A stretch of DNA of 64,000 nt from Ixodes scapularis (lineage: Eukaryota; Arthropoda; Arachnida; Ixodida; Ixodidae), in assembly GCF_016920785.2 (NCBI RefSeq), contig NW_024609835.1, positions 174,898,995 through 174,962,994 of the forward strand. The letters are read 5' to 3'. Below are positions 43,598 to 55,069 of the stretch, in pieces (the stretch's first letter is position 1; every line of letters starts with the position of its first letter). The notes below the pieces were generated by a model. That model ran no database searches and was not told the DNA's origin. It was given only the letters and a program-made list of their open reading frames with translations. A program made the translations under genes and the position numbers.

Positions 43598-44467
43598 GCT
43601 TAGGTGTCCTCAAAATATTTTGTCCCTAAACTCTCATTGTTTTCTCTGTGGGTAAATAAATTGTCCCCGTAAGTGATGACGTCACAACATGGCGCCCTGC
43701 TCCAAACAAGCCGTTACTAAGGCCGTTGTTATGGACAAATTCATAGAGGCTTGACGTGAGGTTAAAAATTGTCTGATAAAAAAAAAGTAAGTAATTTTTT
43801 GTAAGCATTGTATCTTCTCAATATATAGTTGCGAAGAAAAGCGAGGACCAAGACCCGTAACAAAAATTCACAACTGGTTCTTCTTTGCTAGCAGACGACA
43901 CAATGGTTTCACGGGTTTAGTGGCTGCTTCTGAGGAAGTATACGACCGCGTTGAATGAGATTGGTGACGATCAACGAAACTTCTATCCTTTGGGAACACT
44001 GTACTTGGGGTAATCTTTTTGTGGGATTTCGGAAGCGAAGAGTGCCCGTGCACGACTTTGATCGACGCTCGAGGTGTGCTAGCGCGCGAACGCTTTCACG
44101 TGGAGCTGAATTCCGCAACAGTTGAAAAAGGGAAAACACGGCGAAGCCGAATCACGTGCGGCGACTTGAAGTGTATCAAGGTCGAAGCGCAGGCCAGCAC
44201 ACGTTTCGAGAATTTCTGACAGCACAGTCGCTTCACGGCACATCTCTGTGATCAAACGAACTGTCCGTAAAATATATAGTCGCAGATGGAAACAGATCGA
44301 TAAGCGTAACAAAAAATAAAGATTTAATCGGCGAACTTGTGCCTAAAAGCAAGAGAAAGGATGAGCGTCGGCGGCGGCAGCAGCGAGCGGCGATGCATCG
44401 GCGTGACAGCTGGCTGTGTGAATGGCGACCTTTTATGGCTGGTGAAGGAATAATTTGAAGATAGAAA
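43598..44467. other. Unassigned stretch
   Basis: Would be intron if the exon at 43452 is real. No acceptor or second exon identified. Confidence 0.3.
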
Positions 44468-45150
44468 CTGATGCAGAGCCAGAGCCGTATATGTAGAGAG
44501 TTTGGCCATTCATTGGGAAGTATAGGAGACAAATGAAGCGGCGCCATTGGCCGAAAGCGGGCTGGGCGCGTTCCAGGGCGTCTTCAGAAATTCGAATGTG
44601 ACCAACCAGAAGCCGGAAATAATACCCTGGCGGTGGTCGCAAGAAACAAACCTGATAACTGCATTAGAGTAACTCTCGATGGCTGAAAATATGGTACACG
44701 TGATGTTTCAATCACACTCATCTGAAATGATGGAGGAAGAGTGCGACTAGCGGTAAGATCGACATAATCCTTACGCCAAACGCCGAGCGCCGGAATCTGC
44801 CGTCAGAGCGGTCACACTCTGTCCGCGCAAAACAGAGTTGAGCGGCGCATTCGTTTCTTACATCTTTCAGCATGATCATGACAAAACAACACATGCACCC
44901 TATTTTTAACCACAAAGAGTTACTACACTTCACTCTTACGCACTTATTAAAACCATATACGAACATAGACCTTCGATGATCGATCGGCTCAGAATTGTTT
45001 CTCGCTACTACCGCTAGGGGATGCTTTTCGGCTTCTGGTTGGTCAAGAGAGGATGCCAAGCCCTCTTTCCGAGTCTGCCGCACGCCCTGGCTCTGCCCGC
45101 GCCTCCCATTGACCAAACTCTCTACATATACGGCTCTGATGCAGAGCCTG
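44468..45150. repeat. Inverted duplication, arms about 160-180 bases
   Basis: Left arm has GATGCAGAGCCAGAGCCGTA, TATGTAGAGAGTTTGGCC and GACCAACCAGAAGCCGGAAA. The right arm (44995-45150) has the complements in inverted order. The spacer of about 345 bases is unique. Could be a fold-back element or a local inverted duplication; no target duplication seen. Confidence 0.65.
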
Positions 45151-45565
45151 AGCATCCAGACGTTAGTTCGCTATATTCTTGTTCGATGTCACCGTGACGA
45201 AACTTGTAAGATTTTATGCGCTACGCATTTGAGACTGTCATGTAAGTCCTTGGAATGCTCGGCTTCGGCACGAGACAGCTCATGACAAAGAAATGTTAAT
45301 TTTATCAAGAGGTTCAGGTTCAGGAGATGTAATTGAATTCCAATGGTTCAATATTGAGGGGCGGAAGAAACTGCCGGTGATTTACTACTAGGGTACAGCT
45401 AGGCAGGTGAGGGGGGGGGGGGGATGACGTCGAGGAAGAGGTATGAGAAGGAAGGAAAGGGTTTTCTCTCAGATGTGCATGTTCAGGCCCGTTTCTGCAA
45501 AAAACAAAAGCAGGCTGGCCAGGACGGTCCTTCGCTTGTTCCATTCTCCGACAGGTTTTCACCAT

Positions 45566-45642
45566 GCCTCCAGACACGGCCGTACTGGAAGCGCGCGGTC
45601 AAGCGCGCACTTCCAGTCTAGCCGTGCTCCAGAGTTGGAGGC
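45566..45642. repeat. Imperfect hairpin, arms about 35 bases
   Basis: CACGGCCGTACTGGAAGCGCG against the complement of CACGGCTAGACTGGAAGTGCG, loop about 5 bases. A 13-base G run lies upstream at 45411-45423. Confidence 0.7.
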
Positions 45643-46749
45643 CGATCCTGTGGCTCCATCGCTTCTAGAGCTTCTTGTCGTTCTTGTTTATCAATACTCA
45701 ACTATAAACGCCTCGTGCAAAGTGGTAGTTTTTTGACACCATCGAAACTGATGCAAAGAGAGAAATAACTGTTCATCAAAAAACACCGTAACTTTCGCAC
45801 GTCTACCGTTGATGAATAGGTACCAGGTTTTATCCGCCATGAGCATACATCAGTTTGGACTGATAGTTGAGCCAATATACGGTAAAGCCACTGGATCCTG
45901 GGAAAGTGGCGTTTTGCCTTCTCTACCTGCTAGGCGGACATAAACAACTACTAACATAGAGACGACCAAACCCTCGCAAGGCGATTGGTTGATTTGTCTA
46001 CGTAGCCATGGAAATCGCCATCTCGGTCCATTTAAATCTTCGAAGCTTCCAGAGGGTCGTTCTAAACCAGACGCGCCAAGATCACAATGGAGCATCATCG
46101 TACTGGAAGCGTTCCTCACCAATATAAGCGCCTTTGGCACTGTGTGCAATCAACTTATCAATAATGACCATCTCCAGCGATCTCTCGCAATTATATTGTT
46201 CTTTTTCCGTATTTGAAAACGGTAAACCTATTCTGCAGTGGCTCCAAGCACCGACAAACCATGTGGTGGTGGTATGAAGATGTATGCTTGTTTCACCGGT
46301 GTGTGAATAGCAAAATATCGGTATACAAGACACGTCTCCATAAAGCTACCCGCTACCTGCGAATTTAGATCGGCTCACCAAGGACGGAGGCGTCAAGGAG
46401 AAATTGCTCATTTCACGGACCAAAATGGCGACCATACGGGGAACTTGCCGCTGCTTTCCCAGGAACCGGGGACTTTATTATATGGCACTGAATTTTTGAA
46501 AGGGTCTATTCCTTCCGTGGGTTTTGAGTGGCTTTGGAGCGCTTTATTGTCGGTGTCTCGTTGGGCGTATAACCGCGCGCTCGCATCTACCCCACCAAAG
46601 GCGCGAGCATGGAGCGCATATGAATCGCTCCGAATTTACCGAGGTAATTACACATAACTCCTTCCGCCCTTGTTTTCGAGCACACATATCGCAACCTAGC
46701 GAGGCGAAGCAAGTGGTCCCGAGGGTCGCACCAAATAAAAAACAAACGC
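45643..46749. other. Unassigned stretch
   Basis: Mixed composition, no supported feature. Confidence 0.4.
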
Positions 46750-47420
46750 AACGTTTACAAAGTGACTTCCTGACCAAACCGAAGGCCGGATACGGTCCCC
46801 GCAGGCGCCGGCGCAACGCCGCCGTCGAAGATAACGGAGGAAGCGGCGGCAATCACGGCGCCAAACGAACGACTCCGAACGGCACGGAACAGCCGAGATC
46901 TCATTTCCTTATTCCAATCGACGTGGCGGCGTAGCGTAAGGACCGCCGCGGTCGCGACTCGAGAGTCCACCAGCCTCGGCGCTCGGCACGCATGGGTGCC
47001 CTGTCTCGGCGTCCGCGCACGGGGCACCCTGCGACAGCGGGGCGACGCTCGGTAATTGGCCCGGTCGATCGCCCCTGGCGGCTGGCTGCGAGGAAGCGGC
47101 CCCGGGTCTTTATATTTTCCCAGGGAAGCGCGCGCTGGACCGAGGCAGCGGCACAATGGAATCGCCCCGGAGGAGAAGGCGTCCTCGGCGGCGGCCGTGT
47201 CGAAGAAGAACGGGCATTGTTTTCACCCTCGTAATTCTTCCCGCGCTCGATTTCCGATCGCCGACTCGACGGGGAAGAGGGTTTGTGAGAGGAGAGTGAG
47301 GTGGGAAAGGCAGCGGTGCTCGCGATGCGCGAAGGATGGCGGTGACGACGTCGCCCTCGCTCCAGGAGCCGTGGAGCCGAGGACCGTTTCAAGGGGGGTC
47401 CGCTACCCTGGCTCGTAGCG
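46750..47420. promoter_or_regulatory. CpG island, about 670 bp
   Basis: Very CpG-rich, with long stop-free frames on both strands (80-160 codons) that antisense each other and have Arg/Pro/Ser-rich translations. A TATATTTTCC stretch at about 47111 lies inside. Probable promoter region, direction unknown. Confidence 0.35.
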
Positions 47421-47689
47421 GGGGCTGGTGTTTTAGACGTACACAGATTTCGACATATTTCTAGGAAAGCGGGCCTCCCCTAGAAATAATAATAATAGAA
47501 AAACAAGAATACAAATAATTTCACGCAATATTACAGCGACAGGTGTTATAGGCTCTTCCCACCAATGTAAATAACGTCCGTTGTTCGTGTTGTGGTTGTC
47601 GCTGCTGATGTTTTAGGGCGTAGGGCGTCCGTCGTCGATGTGGCTAAACTTTAACCACATGGACAATGGACTGATAGCACTGTAGCACT

Positions 47690-48405
47690 GCACGGGCCTA
47701 CCTTTTGAAGCCTGGCCCGGCCCAGCTGGCTCTTAGTCTCACCCGACCCGGACCCTGCCCGACGAGAAGCCTAACTGATCAGGCCCGACCCGGGACCGGC
47801 CCGGTGAGAGGCCAATGCGTGCCACATCTTTGAAATCCAAAGCTACTCTGAGAAGGTGTTTGTGCATTTGATCCGTTTACTAATTTTGCATGAAGGACGC
47901 TGTCATATCGAAGTCACGTGGTGAACATTCGAAAGCTTACACAAATATAGAAGACATAGCTTAAATTTGGTAGCCAGATGGCGTTCTTTCTTTTCTTCGA
48001 GAATTTAAAAAGGAAAGAGAAAGATAATCGTAACGGTCCCTTGTGACAGGATTACTCTCGTTTTCTTGCCAGCTGGCTGCTGCCCCACTATGCTGGCAGA
48101 ATCCCCAGGATTCTCCCTATCTTATTGTGGACTTTTTTAGTCCAAAACAGCTTTCTTCATTTCTACATTTTTTTTTTAATCGCCACAAGTTTTCGTGTTT
48201 TTTTTTTTTTTTTTTTTTTTCAAACTTGAACGATCAATGCGTTAGCATTTTCTTCTCAACGTTTTAGAAAGTCTGTTAGACTATTGCTCGAACCCGGTCC
48301 GGACCCGGAAGCAACCTGTGCTACCCGGCCCGGGCCCGGCCCGCTGGCCGGGCCGGGACCAGGCTTTCGGGTTGGCCCGGCCCCGTGCACAGAGCTTCAA
48401 ATCCA
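47690..48405. repeat. Inverted pair of GGCCCGG-rich blocks
   Basis: Left block 47690-47820 (CACGGGCCTACC ... GCCTGGCCCGGCCCAGC) and right block 48285-48405 (GCTGGCCGGGCCGGGACCAG ... GGCCCGGCCCCGTGCAC) are complementary in inverted order. The middle is AT-rich with long T runs. Looks like a fold-back element whose ends are degenerate GGCCCG tandems. Superfamily unknown. Confidence 0.5.
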
Positions 48406-48409
48406 TAAA

Positions 48410-49047
48410 ACAATTGCCCGCCGTCCTCGGAACTTGAGTCCGCTGGATGCGAAGCACAGGCGTTACCACAAAGCGGCGCCACATCTTTTTTTTTATTGCC
48501 ATATATTGACAGTAAGAACCACAATGACGAAACATTTCACCTAAGTGTGTAAAATAAAATATTGAGCAAAGACGACGTAGGTGGAGGTGACGATAGAATG
48601 CCGTCAGCAATGTTTTGACAGGCGGTGAGAACTGTTAAAGTTCTGTGTACAATCAAACAAGTTGTTTGTAGCGACGATAGGACCAACATAACTGAAATAG
48701 TTTACCAAGTTTGTTTCTACGTACCTAGGCTTAATAAAACCATGTTGTAATTGGTTTAATTCTTTAATGAATAGAAAGATGCATTATTACCACGCTCTCA
48801 AAAAGCTTTGAAAATGCGGACAATAATGAAAGAAGTCTATTGTTTGCAGCCCCTTACGAGTTCTCTGATTAGAAAATTTGCACAAATGACTGACTTTTAT
48901 ATTTCTGGAAAATGCAATTTTCAAGTGACAAATTAAAAATGTAAGTCAAGACATGCATGAAATTATCCGAACAGCCTTTAACAATAAATGCTAGTAATGT
49001 ATCTAAATGGGACGAAAGTTTGGTTTGAGACGTCTAATGCATTTTTA
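48410..49047. other. AT-rich unassigned stretch
   Basis: No supported feature. Confidence 0.4.
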
Positions 49048-49280
49048 ATGCGAAAGCATTAGCCGTCCCATGCAAAGAACTGGTGCACTCAGCCCTTGAA
49101 GCCCCGTCAAACGGCACCTAAATTACCCTGTCCCATGGAGCGAAGCCTGTAGTCTGTAGAAGCGAATGGACGAATAAATTTCCATTGGCTCCGTGTCACG
49201 CGTGTCTCGTGGCTCGCGCTCACCCGCCGCTCTCGTGTCACGTGTTGCCGGGGATGCGGCCGCTTCTGCTCCTCGGTGCC
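49048..49280 (+). repeat. Dispersed module upstream of AT-hook copy 3
   Basis: Starts AATGCGAAAGCATTAGCCGT, like repeat A, and runs to CGCCGCTCTCGTGTCACGTG and GCGGCCGCTTCTGCTC, which matches 43360-43435 upstream of AT-hook copy 2. It suggests that the AT-hook exon is part of a longer interspersed element whose 5' end is the ATGCGAAAGCATT module. Confidence 0.5.
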
Positions 49281-49852
49281 TGGAACGCGTCTCCGACTGG
49301 TGTGTTTACTGGATCCAAAAAAGTGGTCCCTCGATTTCCGCCTGAAGACGTCATAGAAGTGTCTCGGGCTGTATTCCAAATCTTACCCGAATGAATCCGA
49401 GTTACTCCGGCGGGTCGTGTCACGTGACAACACAGACTGAAGAACGCTGGACGCGGGTAGGTTTTGGAACGCCAAGGTACAAAACCCTTACCCTGGAGTA
49501 AGTTCGGGTAAATTTCGGAACACGGCCATGTTGTCGCCGGTCGTTACCCTGGTGGTGTCTCAGCAGCTGTGGTGAATGTGGCAGACGCCTGCAGGTCACT
49601 CTTCACTACGGCAGTCCACGGAAGCTACAGCAGCCGGAAGTTGGGACGCCTTGGACGCCGTGACGACAGAGACACTCGTGTTCGCTCGCGCTTTTCGGCA
49701 GCATTTCTACGACCAGCCGCCAGGATCGCGACAGGCTACAGCATGACACTCCGGCTTCTGTGACGTCATTCGTTGCCACTTTGGGACCACTTTTGATGTA
49801 TGGACGGGATAGGACGCTAAGCACACCAGTCGGAGACGCGCTCCAGGCACCA
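49281..49852. mobile_element. Insertion with inverted ends, interrupts AT-hook copy 3
   Basis: Ends TGGAACGCGTCTCCGACTGG on the left and, reversed, TGGAGCGCGTCTCCGACTGG on the right. CTCGGTGCC occurs just before the left end and again just after the right end, consistent with a target duplication of about 9 bp, although the right end carries about ten extra bases. Alignment with 43360-43460 shows host sequence resuming after it. Confidence 0.55.
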
Positions 49853-49872
49853 TACTCTCGGTGCCGAGGAAC

Positions 49873-50058
49873 ATGGCGACGCCTGAAGCAGCTATATCGT
49901 CGGAGGCCGCAACCTCGGCAGTAGTGAAACGCGCCCGTCTGCGCCACTTCACCGCAGACGAACTAAGGGAGCGGAAGAACGACATTCATGCTGTCGCGTT
50001 TACAACTCGTAAAAGCTTGATTGTCCTCGGAATTTTTTTTTCACTGCTGCGGGATTAA
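49873..50058 (+). pseudogene. AT-hook exon copy 3, probably inactive
   Basis: ATG at 49873 with A at -3 and G at +4. It encodes MATPEAAISSEAATSAVVKR, ARLRHFTADELRERKNDIHA and VAFTTRK. Compared with 43452-43591 the AT-hook core GRPRQ is changed to ARLRH, losing the Gly and Pro that define it, and the GTAAGT donor is disrupted (CGTAA followed by AAGCTT), so the frame reads on to TAA at 50058. Its upstream region is split by the insertion 49281-49852. Best read as a decayed paralogue. Confidence 0.5.
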
Positions 50059-50059
50059 T

Positions 50060-51019
50060 GTTGAAAGGGGCGAGGACGTTATCAGGTCTCTACAAAGTCA
50101 GCGCTGTTAGGCGATAGTGGGCTTGAGCTTCCGGACTGTGTATCATGAAAAAAAGGCATTTGAAAGGTAAAACGAAAACATCTCGCATACAACAGCGAGG
50201 TCGGAGTTAAAACCGATATTGTTCACGAACGTAACGTTCCTGGCTTACCGTTTCCAGTACATAATTTTTATACTCCCTAACGTTGTTAGGATTATTTTGT
50301 GAGTCATTCCGAGTGTAGCTCCTGAAATTTTCTTTAAACTATTTTATATTAAAAAAGAAACTGCACTTATGCCCTCGCACAACTAAATTTCGCATACGAC
50401 ACGTCCCCGTTGCCATGTTCAGATCGACGATGAAACAGCGAGTGCAAACATAAACAATTAGATGCACATAACGACCAAAACCAAAATAAAGAGCGTTTTA
50501 TAAGGTTCAGCCATCAATTTACGGCAATAGTGGCGGTACTTATGTGGTACCGCCCTCGAGTTCACGAGAAACGTGGCTCTTTTCGCCAATGCCCAGACTC
50601 CGGGGCTGAACCCCAGAGGTTCGGCTTTCCCACGGAGGAACCCACAATCTGGTGAAGCGGTCGCGGAGGCAGACTGCGCAGTCAAGCCCGCGACTTGCTC
50701 TGGTATAGAGTATAATAAACCAACGCGTTCGTTACACACAGATTACACCGGGCGGGGTCCCGGTGTGGACAAAAGTGCTTTCTGCGCATGCGCAGAAAGT
50801 AACTTTGCGGGTTGCGAAGCGCCAGCGCACGTGCCCTACCGACTGCACCGCCACCGCTTGTGTGTGACGTCGAAGGCCTGAGTTGTTGTACGCATTGACG
50901 AAAAAGTTTTTGGGAATATGCATCTCAGACCTGGGGGAGGAATGTTGCTTATTAACCACCTGCGTAATAGTTTATATCAACCTAAACGTCGCATGACCAC
51001 AATAAAAGTGCAATTATTC
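50060..51019. other. Mixed stretch with NRF1-like palindrome
   Basis: At 50778-50799 there is a perfect 22-bp palindrome CTTTCTGCGCATGCGCAGAAAG containing TGCGCATGCGCA, the NRF1 consensus, in a locally CpG-rich patch (50740-50880). No exon seen. Confidence 0.4.
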
Positions 51020-51552
51020 GCCATATGAACTGTGAAACGATTTTTTTTTTTAACATCTTCGTCCTTAGCTTTTGATCCTCAACTCACAAGCGACATGATA
51101 AATCACGTGGTCGTGACGTGCTTAGGCACCGGAGGCGATGGCTTTAAGCTTCCACTGTGCTTATTCAGCGCACCATGGAACTTGTCATTCCCAAGGGATA
51201 ATAAGTGTCGTTACGGCACTCATTGGCCTCGAACGCGAATCCAAATATTTGTCGACGGATTGATTGTTGATGAGCGCATATATACGTCCGAGTGACGCAG
51301 TGCTCCTGTCCAATGCATGAGCTCGGCTCGGCTGACATGTTCGGGCACCATGTATGCATCGCAGTGAAAAATCTGAGAACTTTCGAAGGAAAAAAGGTAC
51401 GGAGTAGTCCGCTATATTTTCGAATTTTGGTACCGAAAAGCAGGCTTTAGCCTTTACACGGTGGTGTAGTTTTGCGTTGCGTCACTAAAATGTTACCGAG
51501 CTGTTATCAAAATCCCAATTTATTGCAGCCGACAATTAATTTCATGGCCCCT
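51020..51552 (-). mobile_element. Repeat B (TTAA-type), copy 3
   Basis: Reverse strand matches 4897-5429 closely: AGCGGACTACTCCGTACC, GAGCTCATGCATTGGAC, ATCAACAATCAATCCGTCGA, TGACAAGTTCCATGGTG and GTGAGTTGAGGATC in the same order. The TTAA at 51553-51556 marks its 5' terminus (AGGGGCCATGAAATTAA). The other end is decayed. Copies 1 and 3 are more like each other than either is to copy 2. Confidence 0.75.
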
Positions 51553-51559
51553 TTAACTG

Positions 51560-54050
51560 GACCGTACCTTTCTCCACCAGTTGTTCATATTAAAATAGAA
51601 CATTTTCCTACACATCTCTTTATTTTTCATAGTAGACACTGCGGTACAATTGTGCCCTCGTTTGGATTGGTCATCTAAAGTGTGTTTTCTTGCACTGATT
51701 GAGCTGGCTTTAACTTTTTTAATGTTAGAGCGAATAATTTATGATCACTGCGCTCGACTGTTTGGGTGCTTTCGAATTGATCGTGAGACGAAAAAAGCAT
51801 ATTTTTAAACACTGCTCGGTTTCTATCTTTTATTTTATTTGTTCGTAATCTTATTGAAATCGAATACTCTTATTAAAATAAAATAGTAATAATATATATT
51901 GACTGTACTGGCTATTTGAGTCATAATGTGTTGTTTTAGCCTGACCTCTGTGAATTATGCGGAGTACGAGCGATGCATTTTGATAATACTTCACTCGCTT
52001 CTAATCTACGGTAAGCCAACTCGGGCTTCATATACGGCTACCTCCGGAGGGCCATTATTGTTGAGGGAGTATTCCAGATTTTAATCTAATGTTTTCGCCA
52101 TGTAAATACATCCTCGTTTGTTTTGATCTTGCCTGTCCTCATATATCTGCCATCTGAAATCCCTGCCTCGTGAGAGGTCACAGAGGCTGGAGCAAAGTTA
52201 AATGTCTGGCTAGGTAAAGCCCTACATAACTCATGCAAGGTAAGTCTAAAAAGGGTTTTTGTTTTTTTTCTTACGTTTTTACGAGAAAAGAATACCAACT
52301 TTCTAATACACCATGCATTCATTTTTGTTATTTTCTGCTTGATGAAAGCTTGTATTGCCTCACGAGGGAATATCCAGAAGCAGAGCTAAGTAGAAGCCGA
52401 CATTTTGCCAAAAATATTTTACTTATGAAGCAGTCTCTTAACAAAAGTAAAGTTTCCAGTCGAGGACTTTACAGCCGGTTTCTTTTGCGACGTCTTCCTT
52501 GTTGTTTCAATTTCCTTTGTACATCATCGTGGTGACTTTCGCGTATATTTTTTGCGCACCCTAGTCTTCGAACAAATATTTTCGTGCAATTTCTTTTTGT
52601 TAGTTTTAGTTTTGTAATTGGAGGTACGTTGATAACCACTCCAGCTTATACTTGAGCGAGTTCGCTCAAATACGCTTTGAGTTTTTAAATAAAACCTTGC
52701 GGTTAAAAATTGGGCGAAGATACAACATGCGGCGTGTGCGAACGTAACACTGACTTTATGTAGCATCGAATCAGCGTACATTTCTTGGTGCGAGCAGAGA
52801 CCGTGAAATCATTGTGCGGTAACCGCGATGCGGAACAGCAGCTGCCACCGAGAGGTGATTTCCACGACCAATGTTGAGGTGTTCGGTCGCGCGTTCACGC
52901 GGATGACTCAACCGAATTGGCTGCATCAAAATTCAGTCGACGGACACGTTTCTTCCGATGCATGACTCCAACTGAGCCATGCTGCGGTTCAGCGCCGCTA
53001 TTGCAACTGAGTGTTTGTGTGCAGCGTCTTTTGCCCGGTTAAAAAGCAACAATAACAAAAACGGCAACAACAACATCGATTTGCTCGTCCAGTGATCACA
53101 AAATTAGGCGAGTCGTGTGGCCACTGCATCGATGTGCTTTCTAATTTATTAAGAAAAAGCAAGAACAAAAGCATAATTCATATTCATTTGCAGGGTAGAT
53201 CCAAGTCTCCCTCTAGCCAAAAGAACGAGCTTTTCTTAAACATATTATTTAAGTATCAAAATATCTGTGGTGTACATTACACCGTGTAGGATTACTCACG
53301 GAATTGTATATCGCTATCTCTTGAGAAGATCTTATAAAGCGTTCCTTTTTTTAAATTATTTCAGTATTTACGGTTCACTGCTGGCTGACCTGCGCGAGAT
53401 TTGTCAAGTGAAAGAGATATTACCAGGCTTCGTGAACATCCAACTTTATCTCCCATTCGGCTATACACCCGGGAAAAATAAACAATAATTCAAAAGCATT
53501 TCCCGAAAAAGATACCCTCTAGACTTCGGATTTGCTCCGCGACGTAACAGTATCCCGTCAGTGAATGAACAATAACTTGAATGGCGACACTTGATCCAGG
53601 AATATTTTTTTCAGCACCTTATTACATTTATCTGTTGAATATCAAGTCCGAAGTTTCTCGATGATGTGTATAGCTTTCCGGATCGCATAAACCTACGGGT
53701 GTATTGCTGGGTGCGTCTATGCCAAGACTGCTGCTTTCCTGCGCCGCCTAATAAACCGCACGTGTTGACGACCGCTGCGCCTATCAGTTGCGCAGCGCGC
53801 GCTAGAGGGCTTTTGTGTGTGTAAAATGAGTGAGTGTGTCACTCTCCGAGAAGAGTCTGAAAGTGTCTCCCCCATCCACCACCACCACCACCAAAGGTGT
53901 CGACCGCGGCAGAGCCACAACGTCGTCATAACGTCGTCATAAGGTTATCACAGGTTTACTGCGAGATAAATGTTGATACATCAGGGTCCGATAAGATGTC
54001 GTAACTAGCACTCTCACTGTACTGCGGATTTAGACATGTAGGACCGATAA
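51560..54050. other. AT-rich low-copy stretch
   Basis: About 2.5 kb without recognisable repeat ends or exons. A (CAC)n run lies at 53878-53894. Confidence 0.4.
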
Positions 54051-54051
54051 T

Positions 54052-54130
54052 TTTTAAATGCGATAGCATTTTTTTTTTGGAAAAGACCACTGTGGTGGGA
54101 CATCATTCTGCAGTCAGCAAGAATGACCAT
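54052..54130 (+). repeat. Lone ATGCGATAGCATT module start
   Basis: AAATGCGATAGCATTTTTTT resembles the 5' start of the modules at 7590 and 49048. The following sequence does not match the other copies well. Confidence 0.3.
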
Positions 54131-54459
54131 AGAGTAATGTCTCGAAACCAGTCAGTGCACCGGTATTGACCATTCTAATTTGGCCATATGTACCATGCTC
54201 TGAAGCGAATATACCTAAGTCGCAATTGACGGCAAACGAAAGCTCCGTTGGCCGCTTCTATGCCTAAGAACACGTATTGCGAACAACACCAAACCACCCC
54301 GACTCTCGATTGGGCTAGTTGGTTCATACTGAGAACTAATTATGTACTGCCATCGAGGCAAGGACGAAAGAGAAGGCCCACATGCAAATGTATGCCGTTT
54401 CTCATCCTTGTTTCGTTGTAATTAGTTTTCGAAAACACCCGTTCTGTCCCAACTCTGCC

Positions 54460-55060
54460 GTGACCGACCGCGCGGCTGTGTCCCAGTCTAATCGCGCGCG
54501 GAGAGTGCATGCCTTCTTCACGACCCCGCCGACACCGCCGACCAGGATCGGCGGTCGTTCCTCGGGACAAGGCCGAGGCCACCGACGGCGGGTGTCTCCC
54601 GCGGCCAGCCAGCCAGCCAGCCGAGAGCAGCTGTTTCTCCCCACCTGCGAGCGCGCGCACCACGCGCGCACGGACCGGACCTGCGCGGTGCACCCCTGCG
54701 ACCCGCGGGCGCGCAGCGCCGTCAGTCCCGTTGGTCGCATGCGGCTCATTACGCGCCCATTACGCTGCCCCGACGCGGACCGGCCGCATTGATATGCGAC
54801 GCGTGCCCGCCGTGCGTGGAAAGCCGATACATGGGCACTCTCGGTGCCCCGCGCGTGGCGGGAGCGAGCCTGCGGCTGTTGCTCTCGTTGTTGTCCAAGC
54901 TCGCTGCTGCTGCGAGGATCTTGGGTGACGCGCGAGGAACGCCTGCACGCATGCAGGGTCCCCTGTCTGGGGCAGCATGTCTGGCCCGTGGCAACGGGCG
55001 TGCCCTCGGGAGATGGTGGCAAGATAGCTCCGAGATGGAGTGGAAGCGTTTTAGGCGCGC
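54460..55060. promoter_or_regulatory. CpG island, about 600 bp
   Basis: Very CpG-rich with long antisense-overlapping stop-free frames. (AGCC)n at 54606-54622. Possible promoter; no splice site or domain. Confidence 0.35.
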
Positions 55061-55069
55061 GGTCACGCG

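Noticed and set aside
46755..47418. Frames of 120-163 codons on both strands
   Set aside because: Mutually antisense in a CpG island, no splice sites or motifs.
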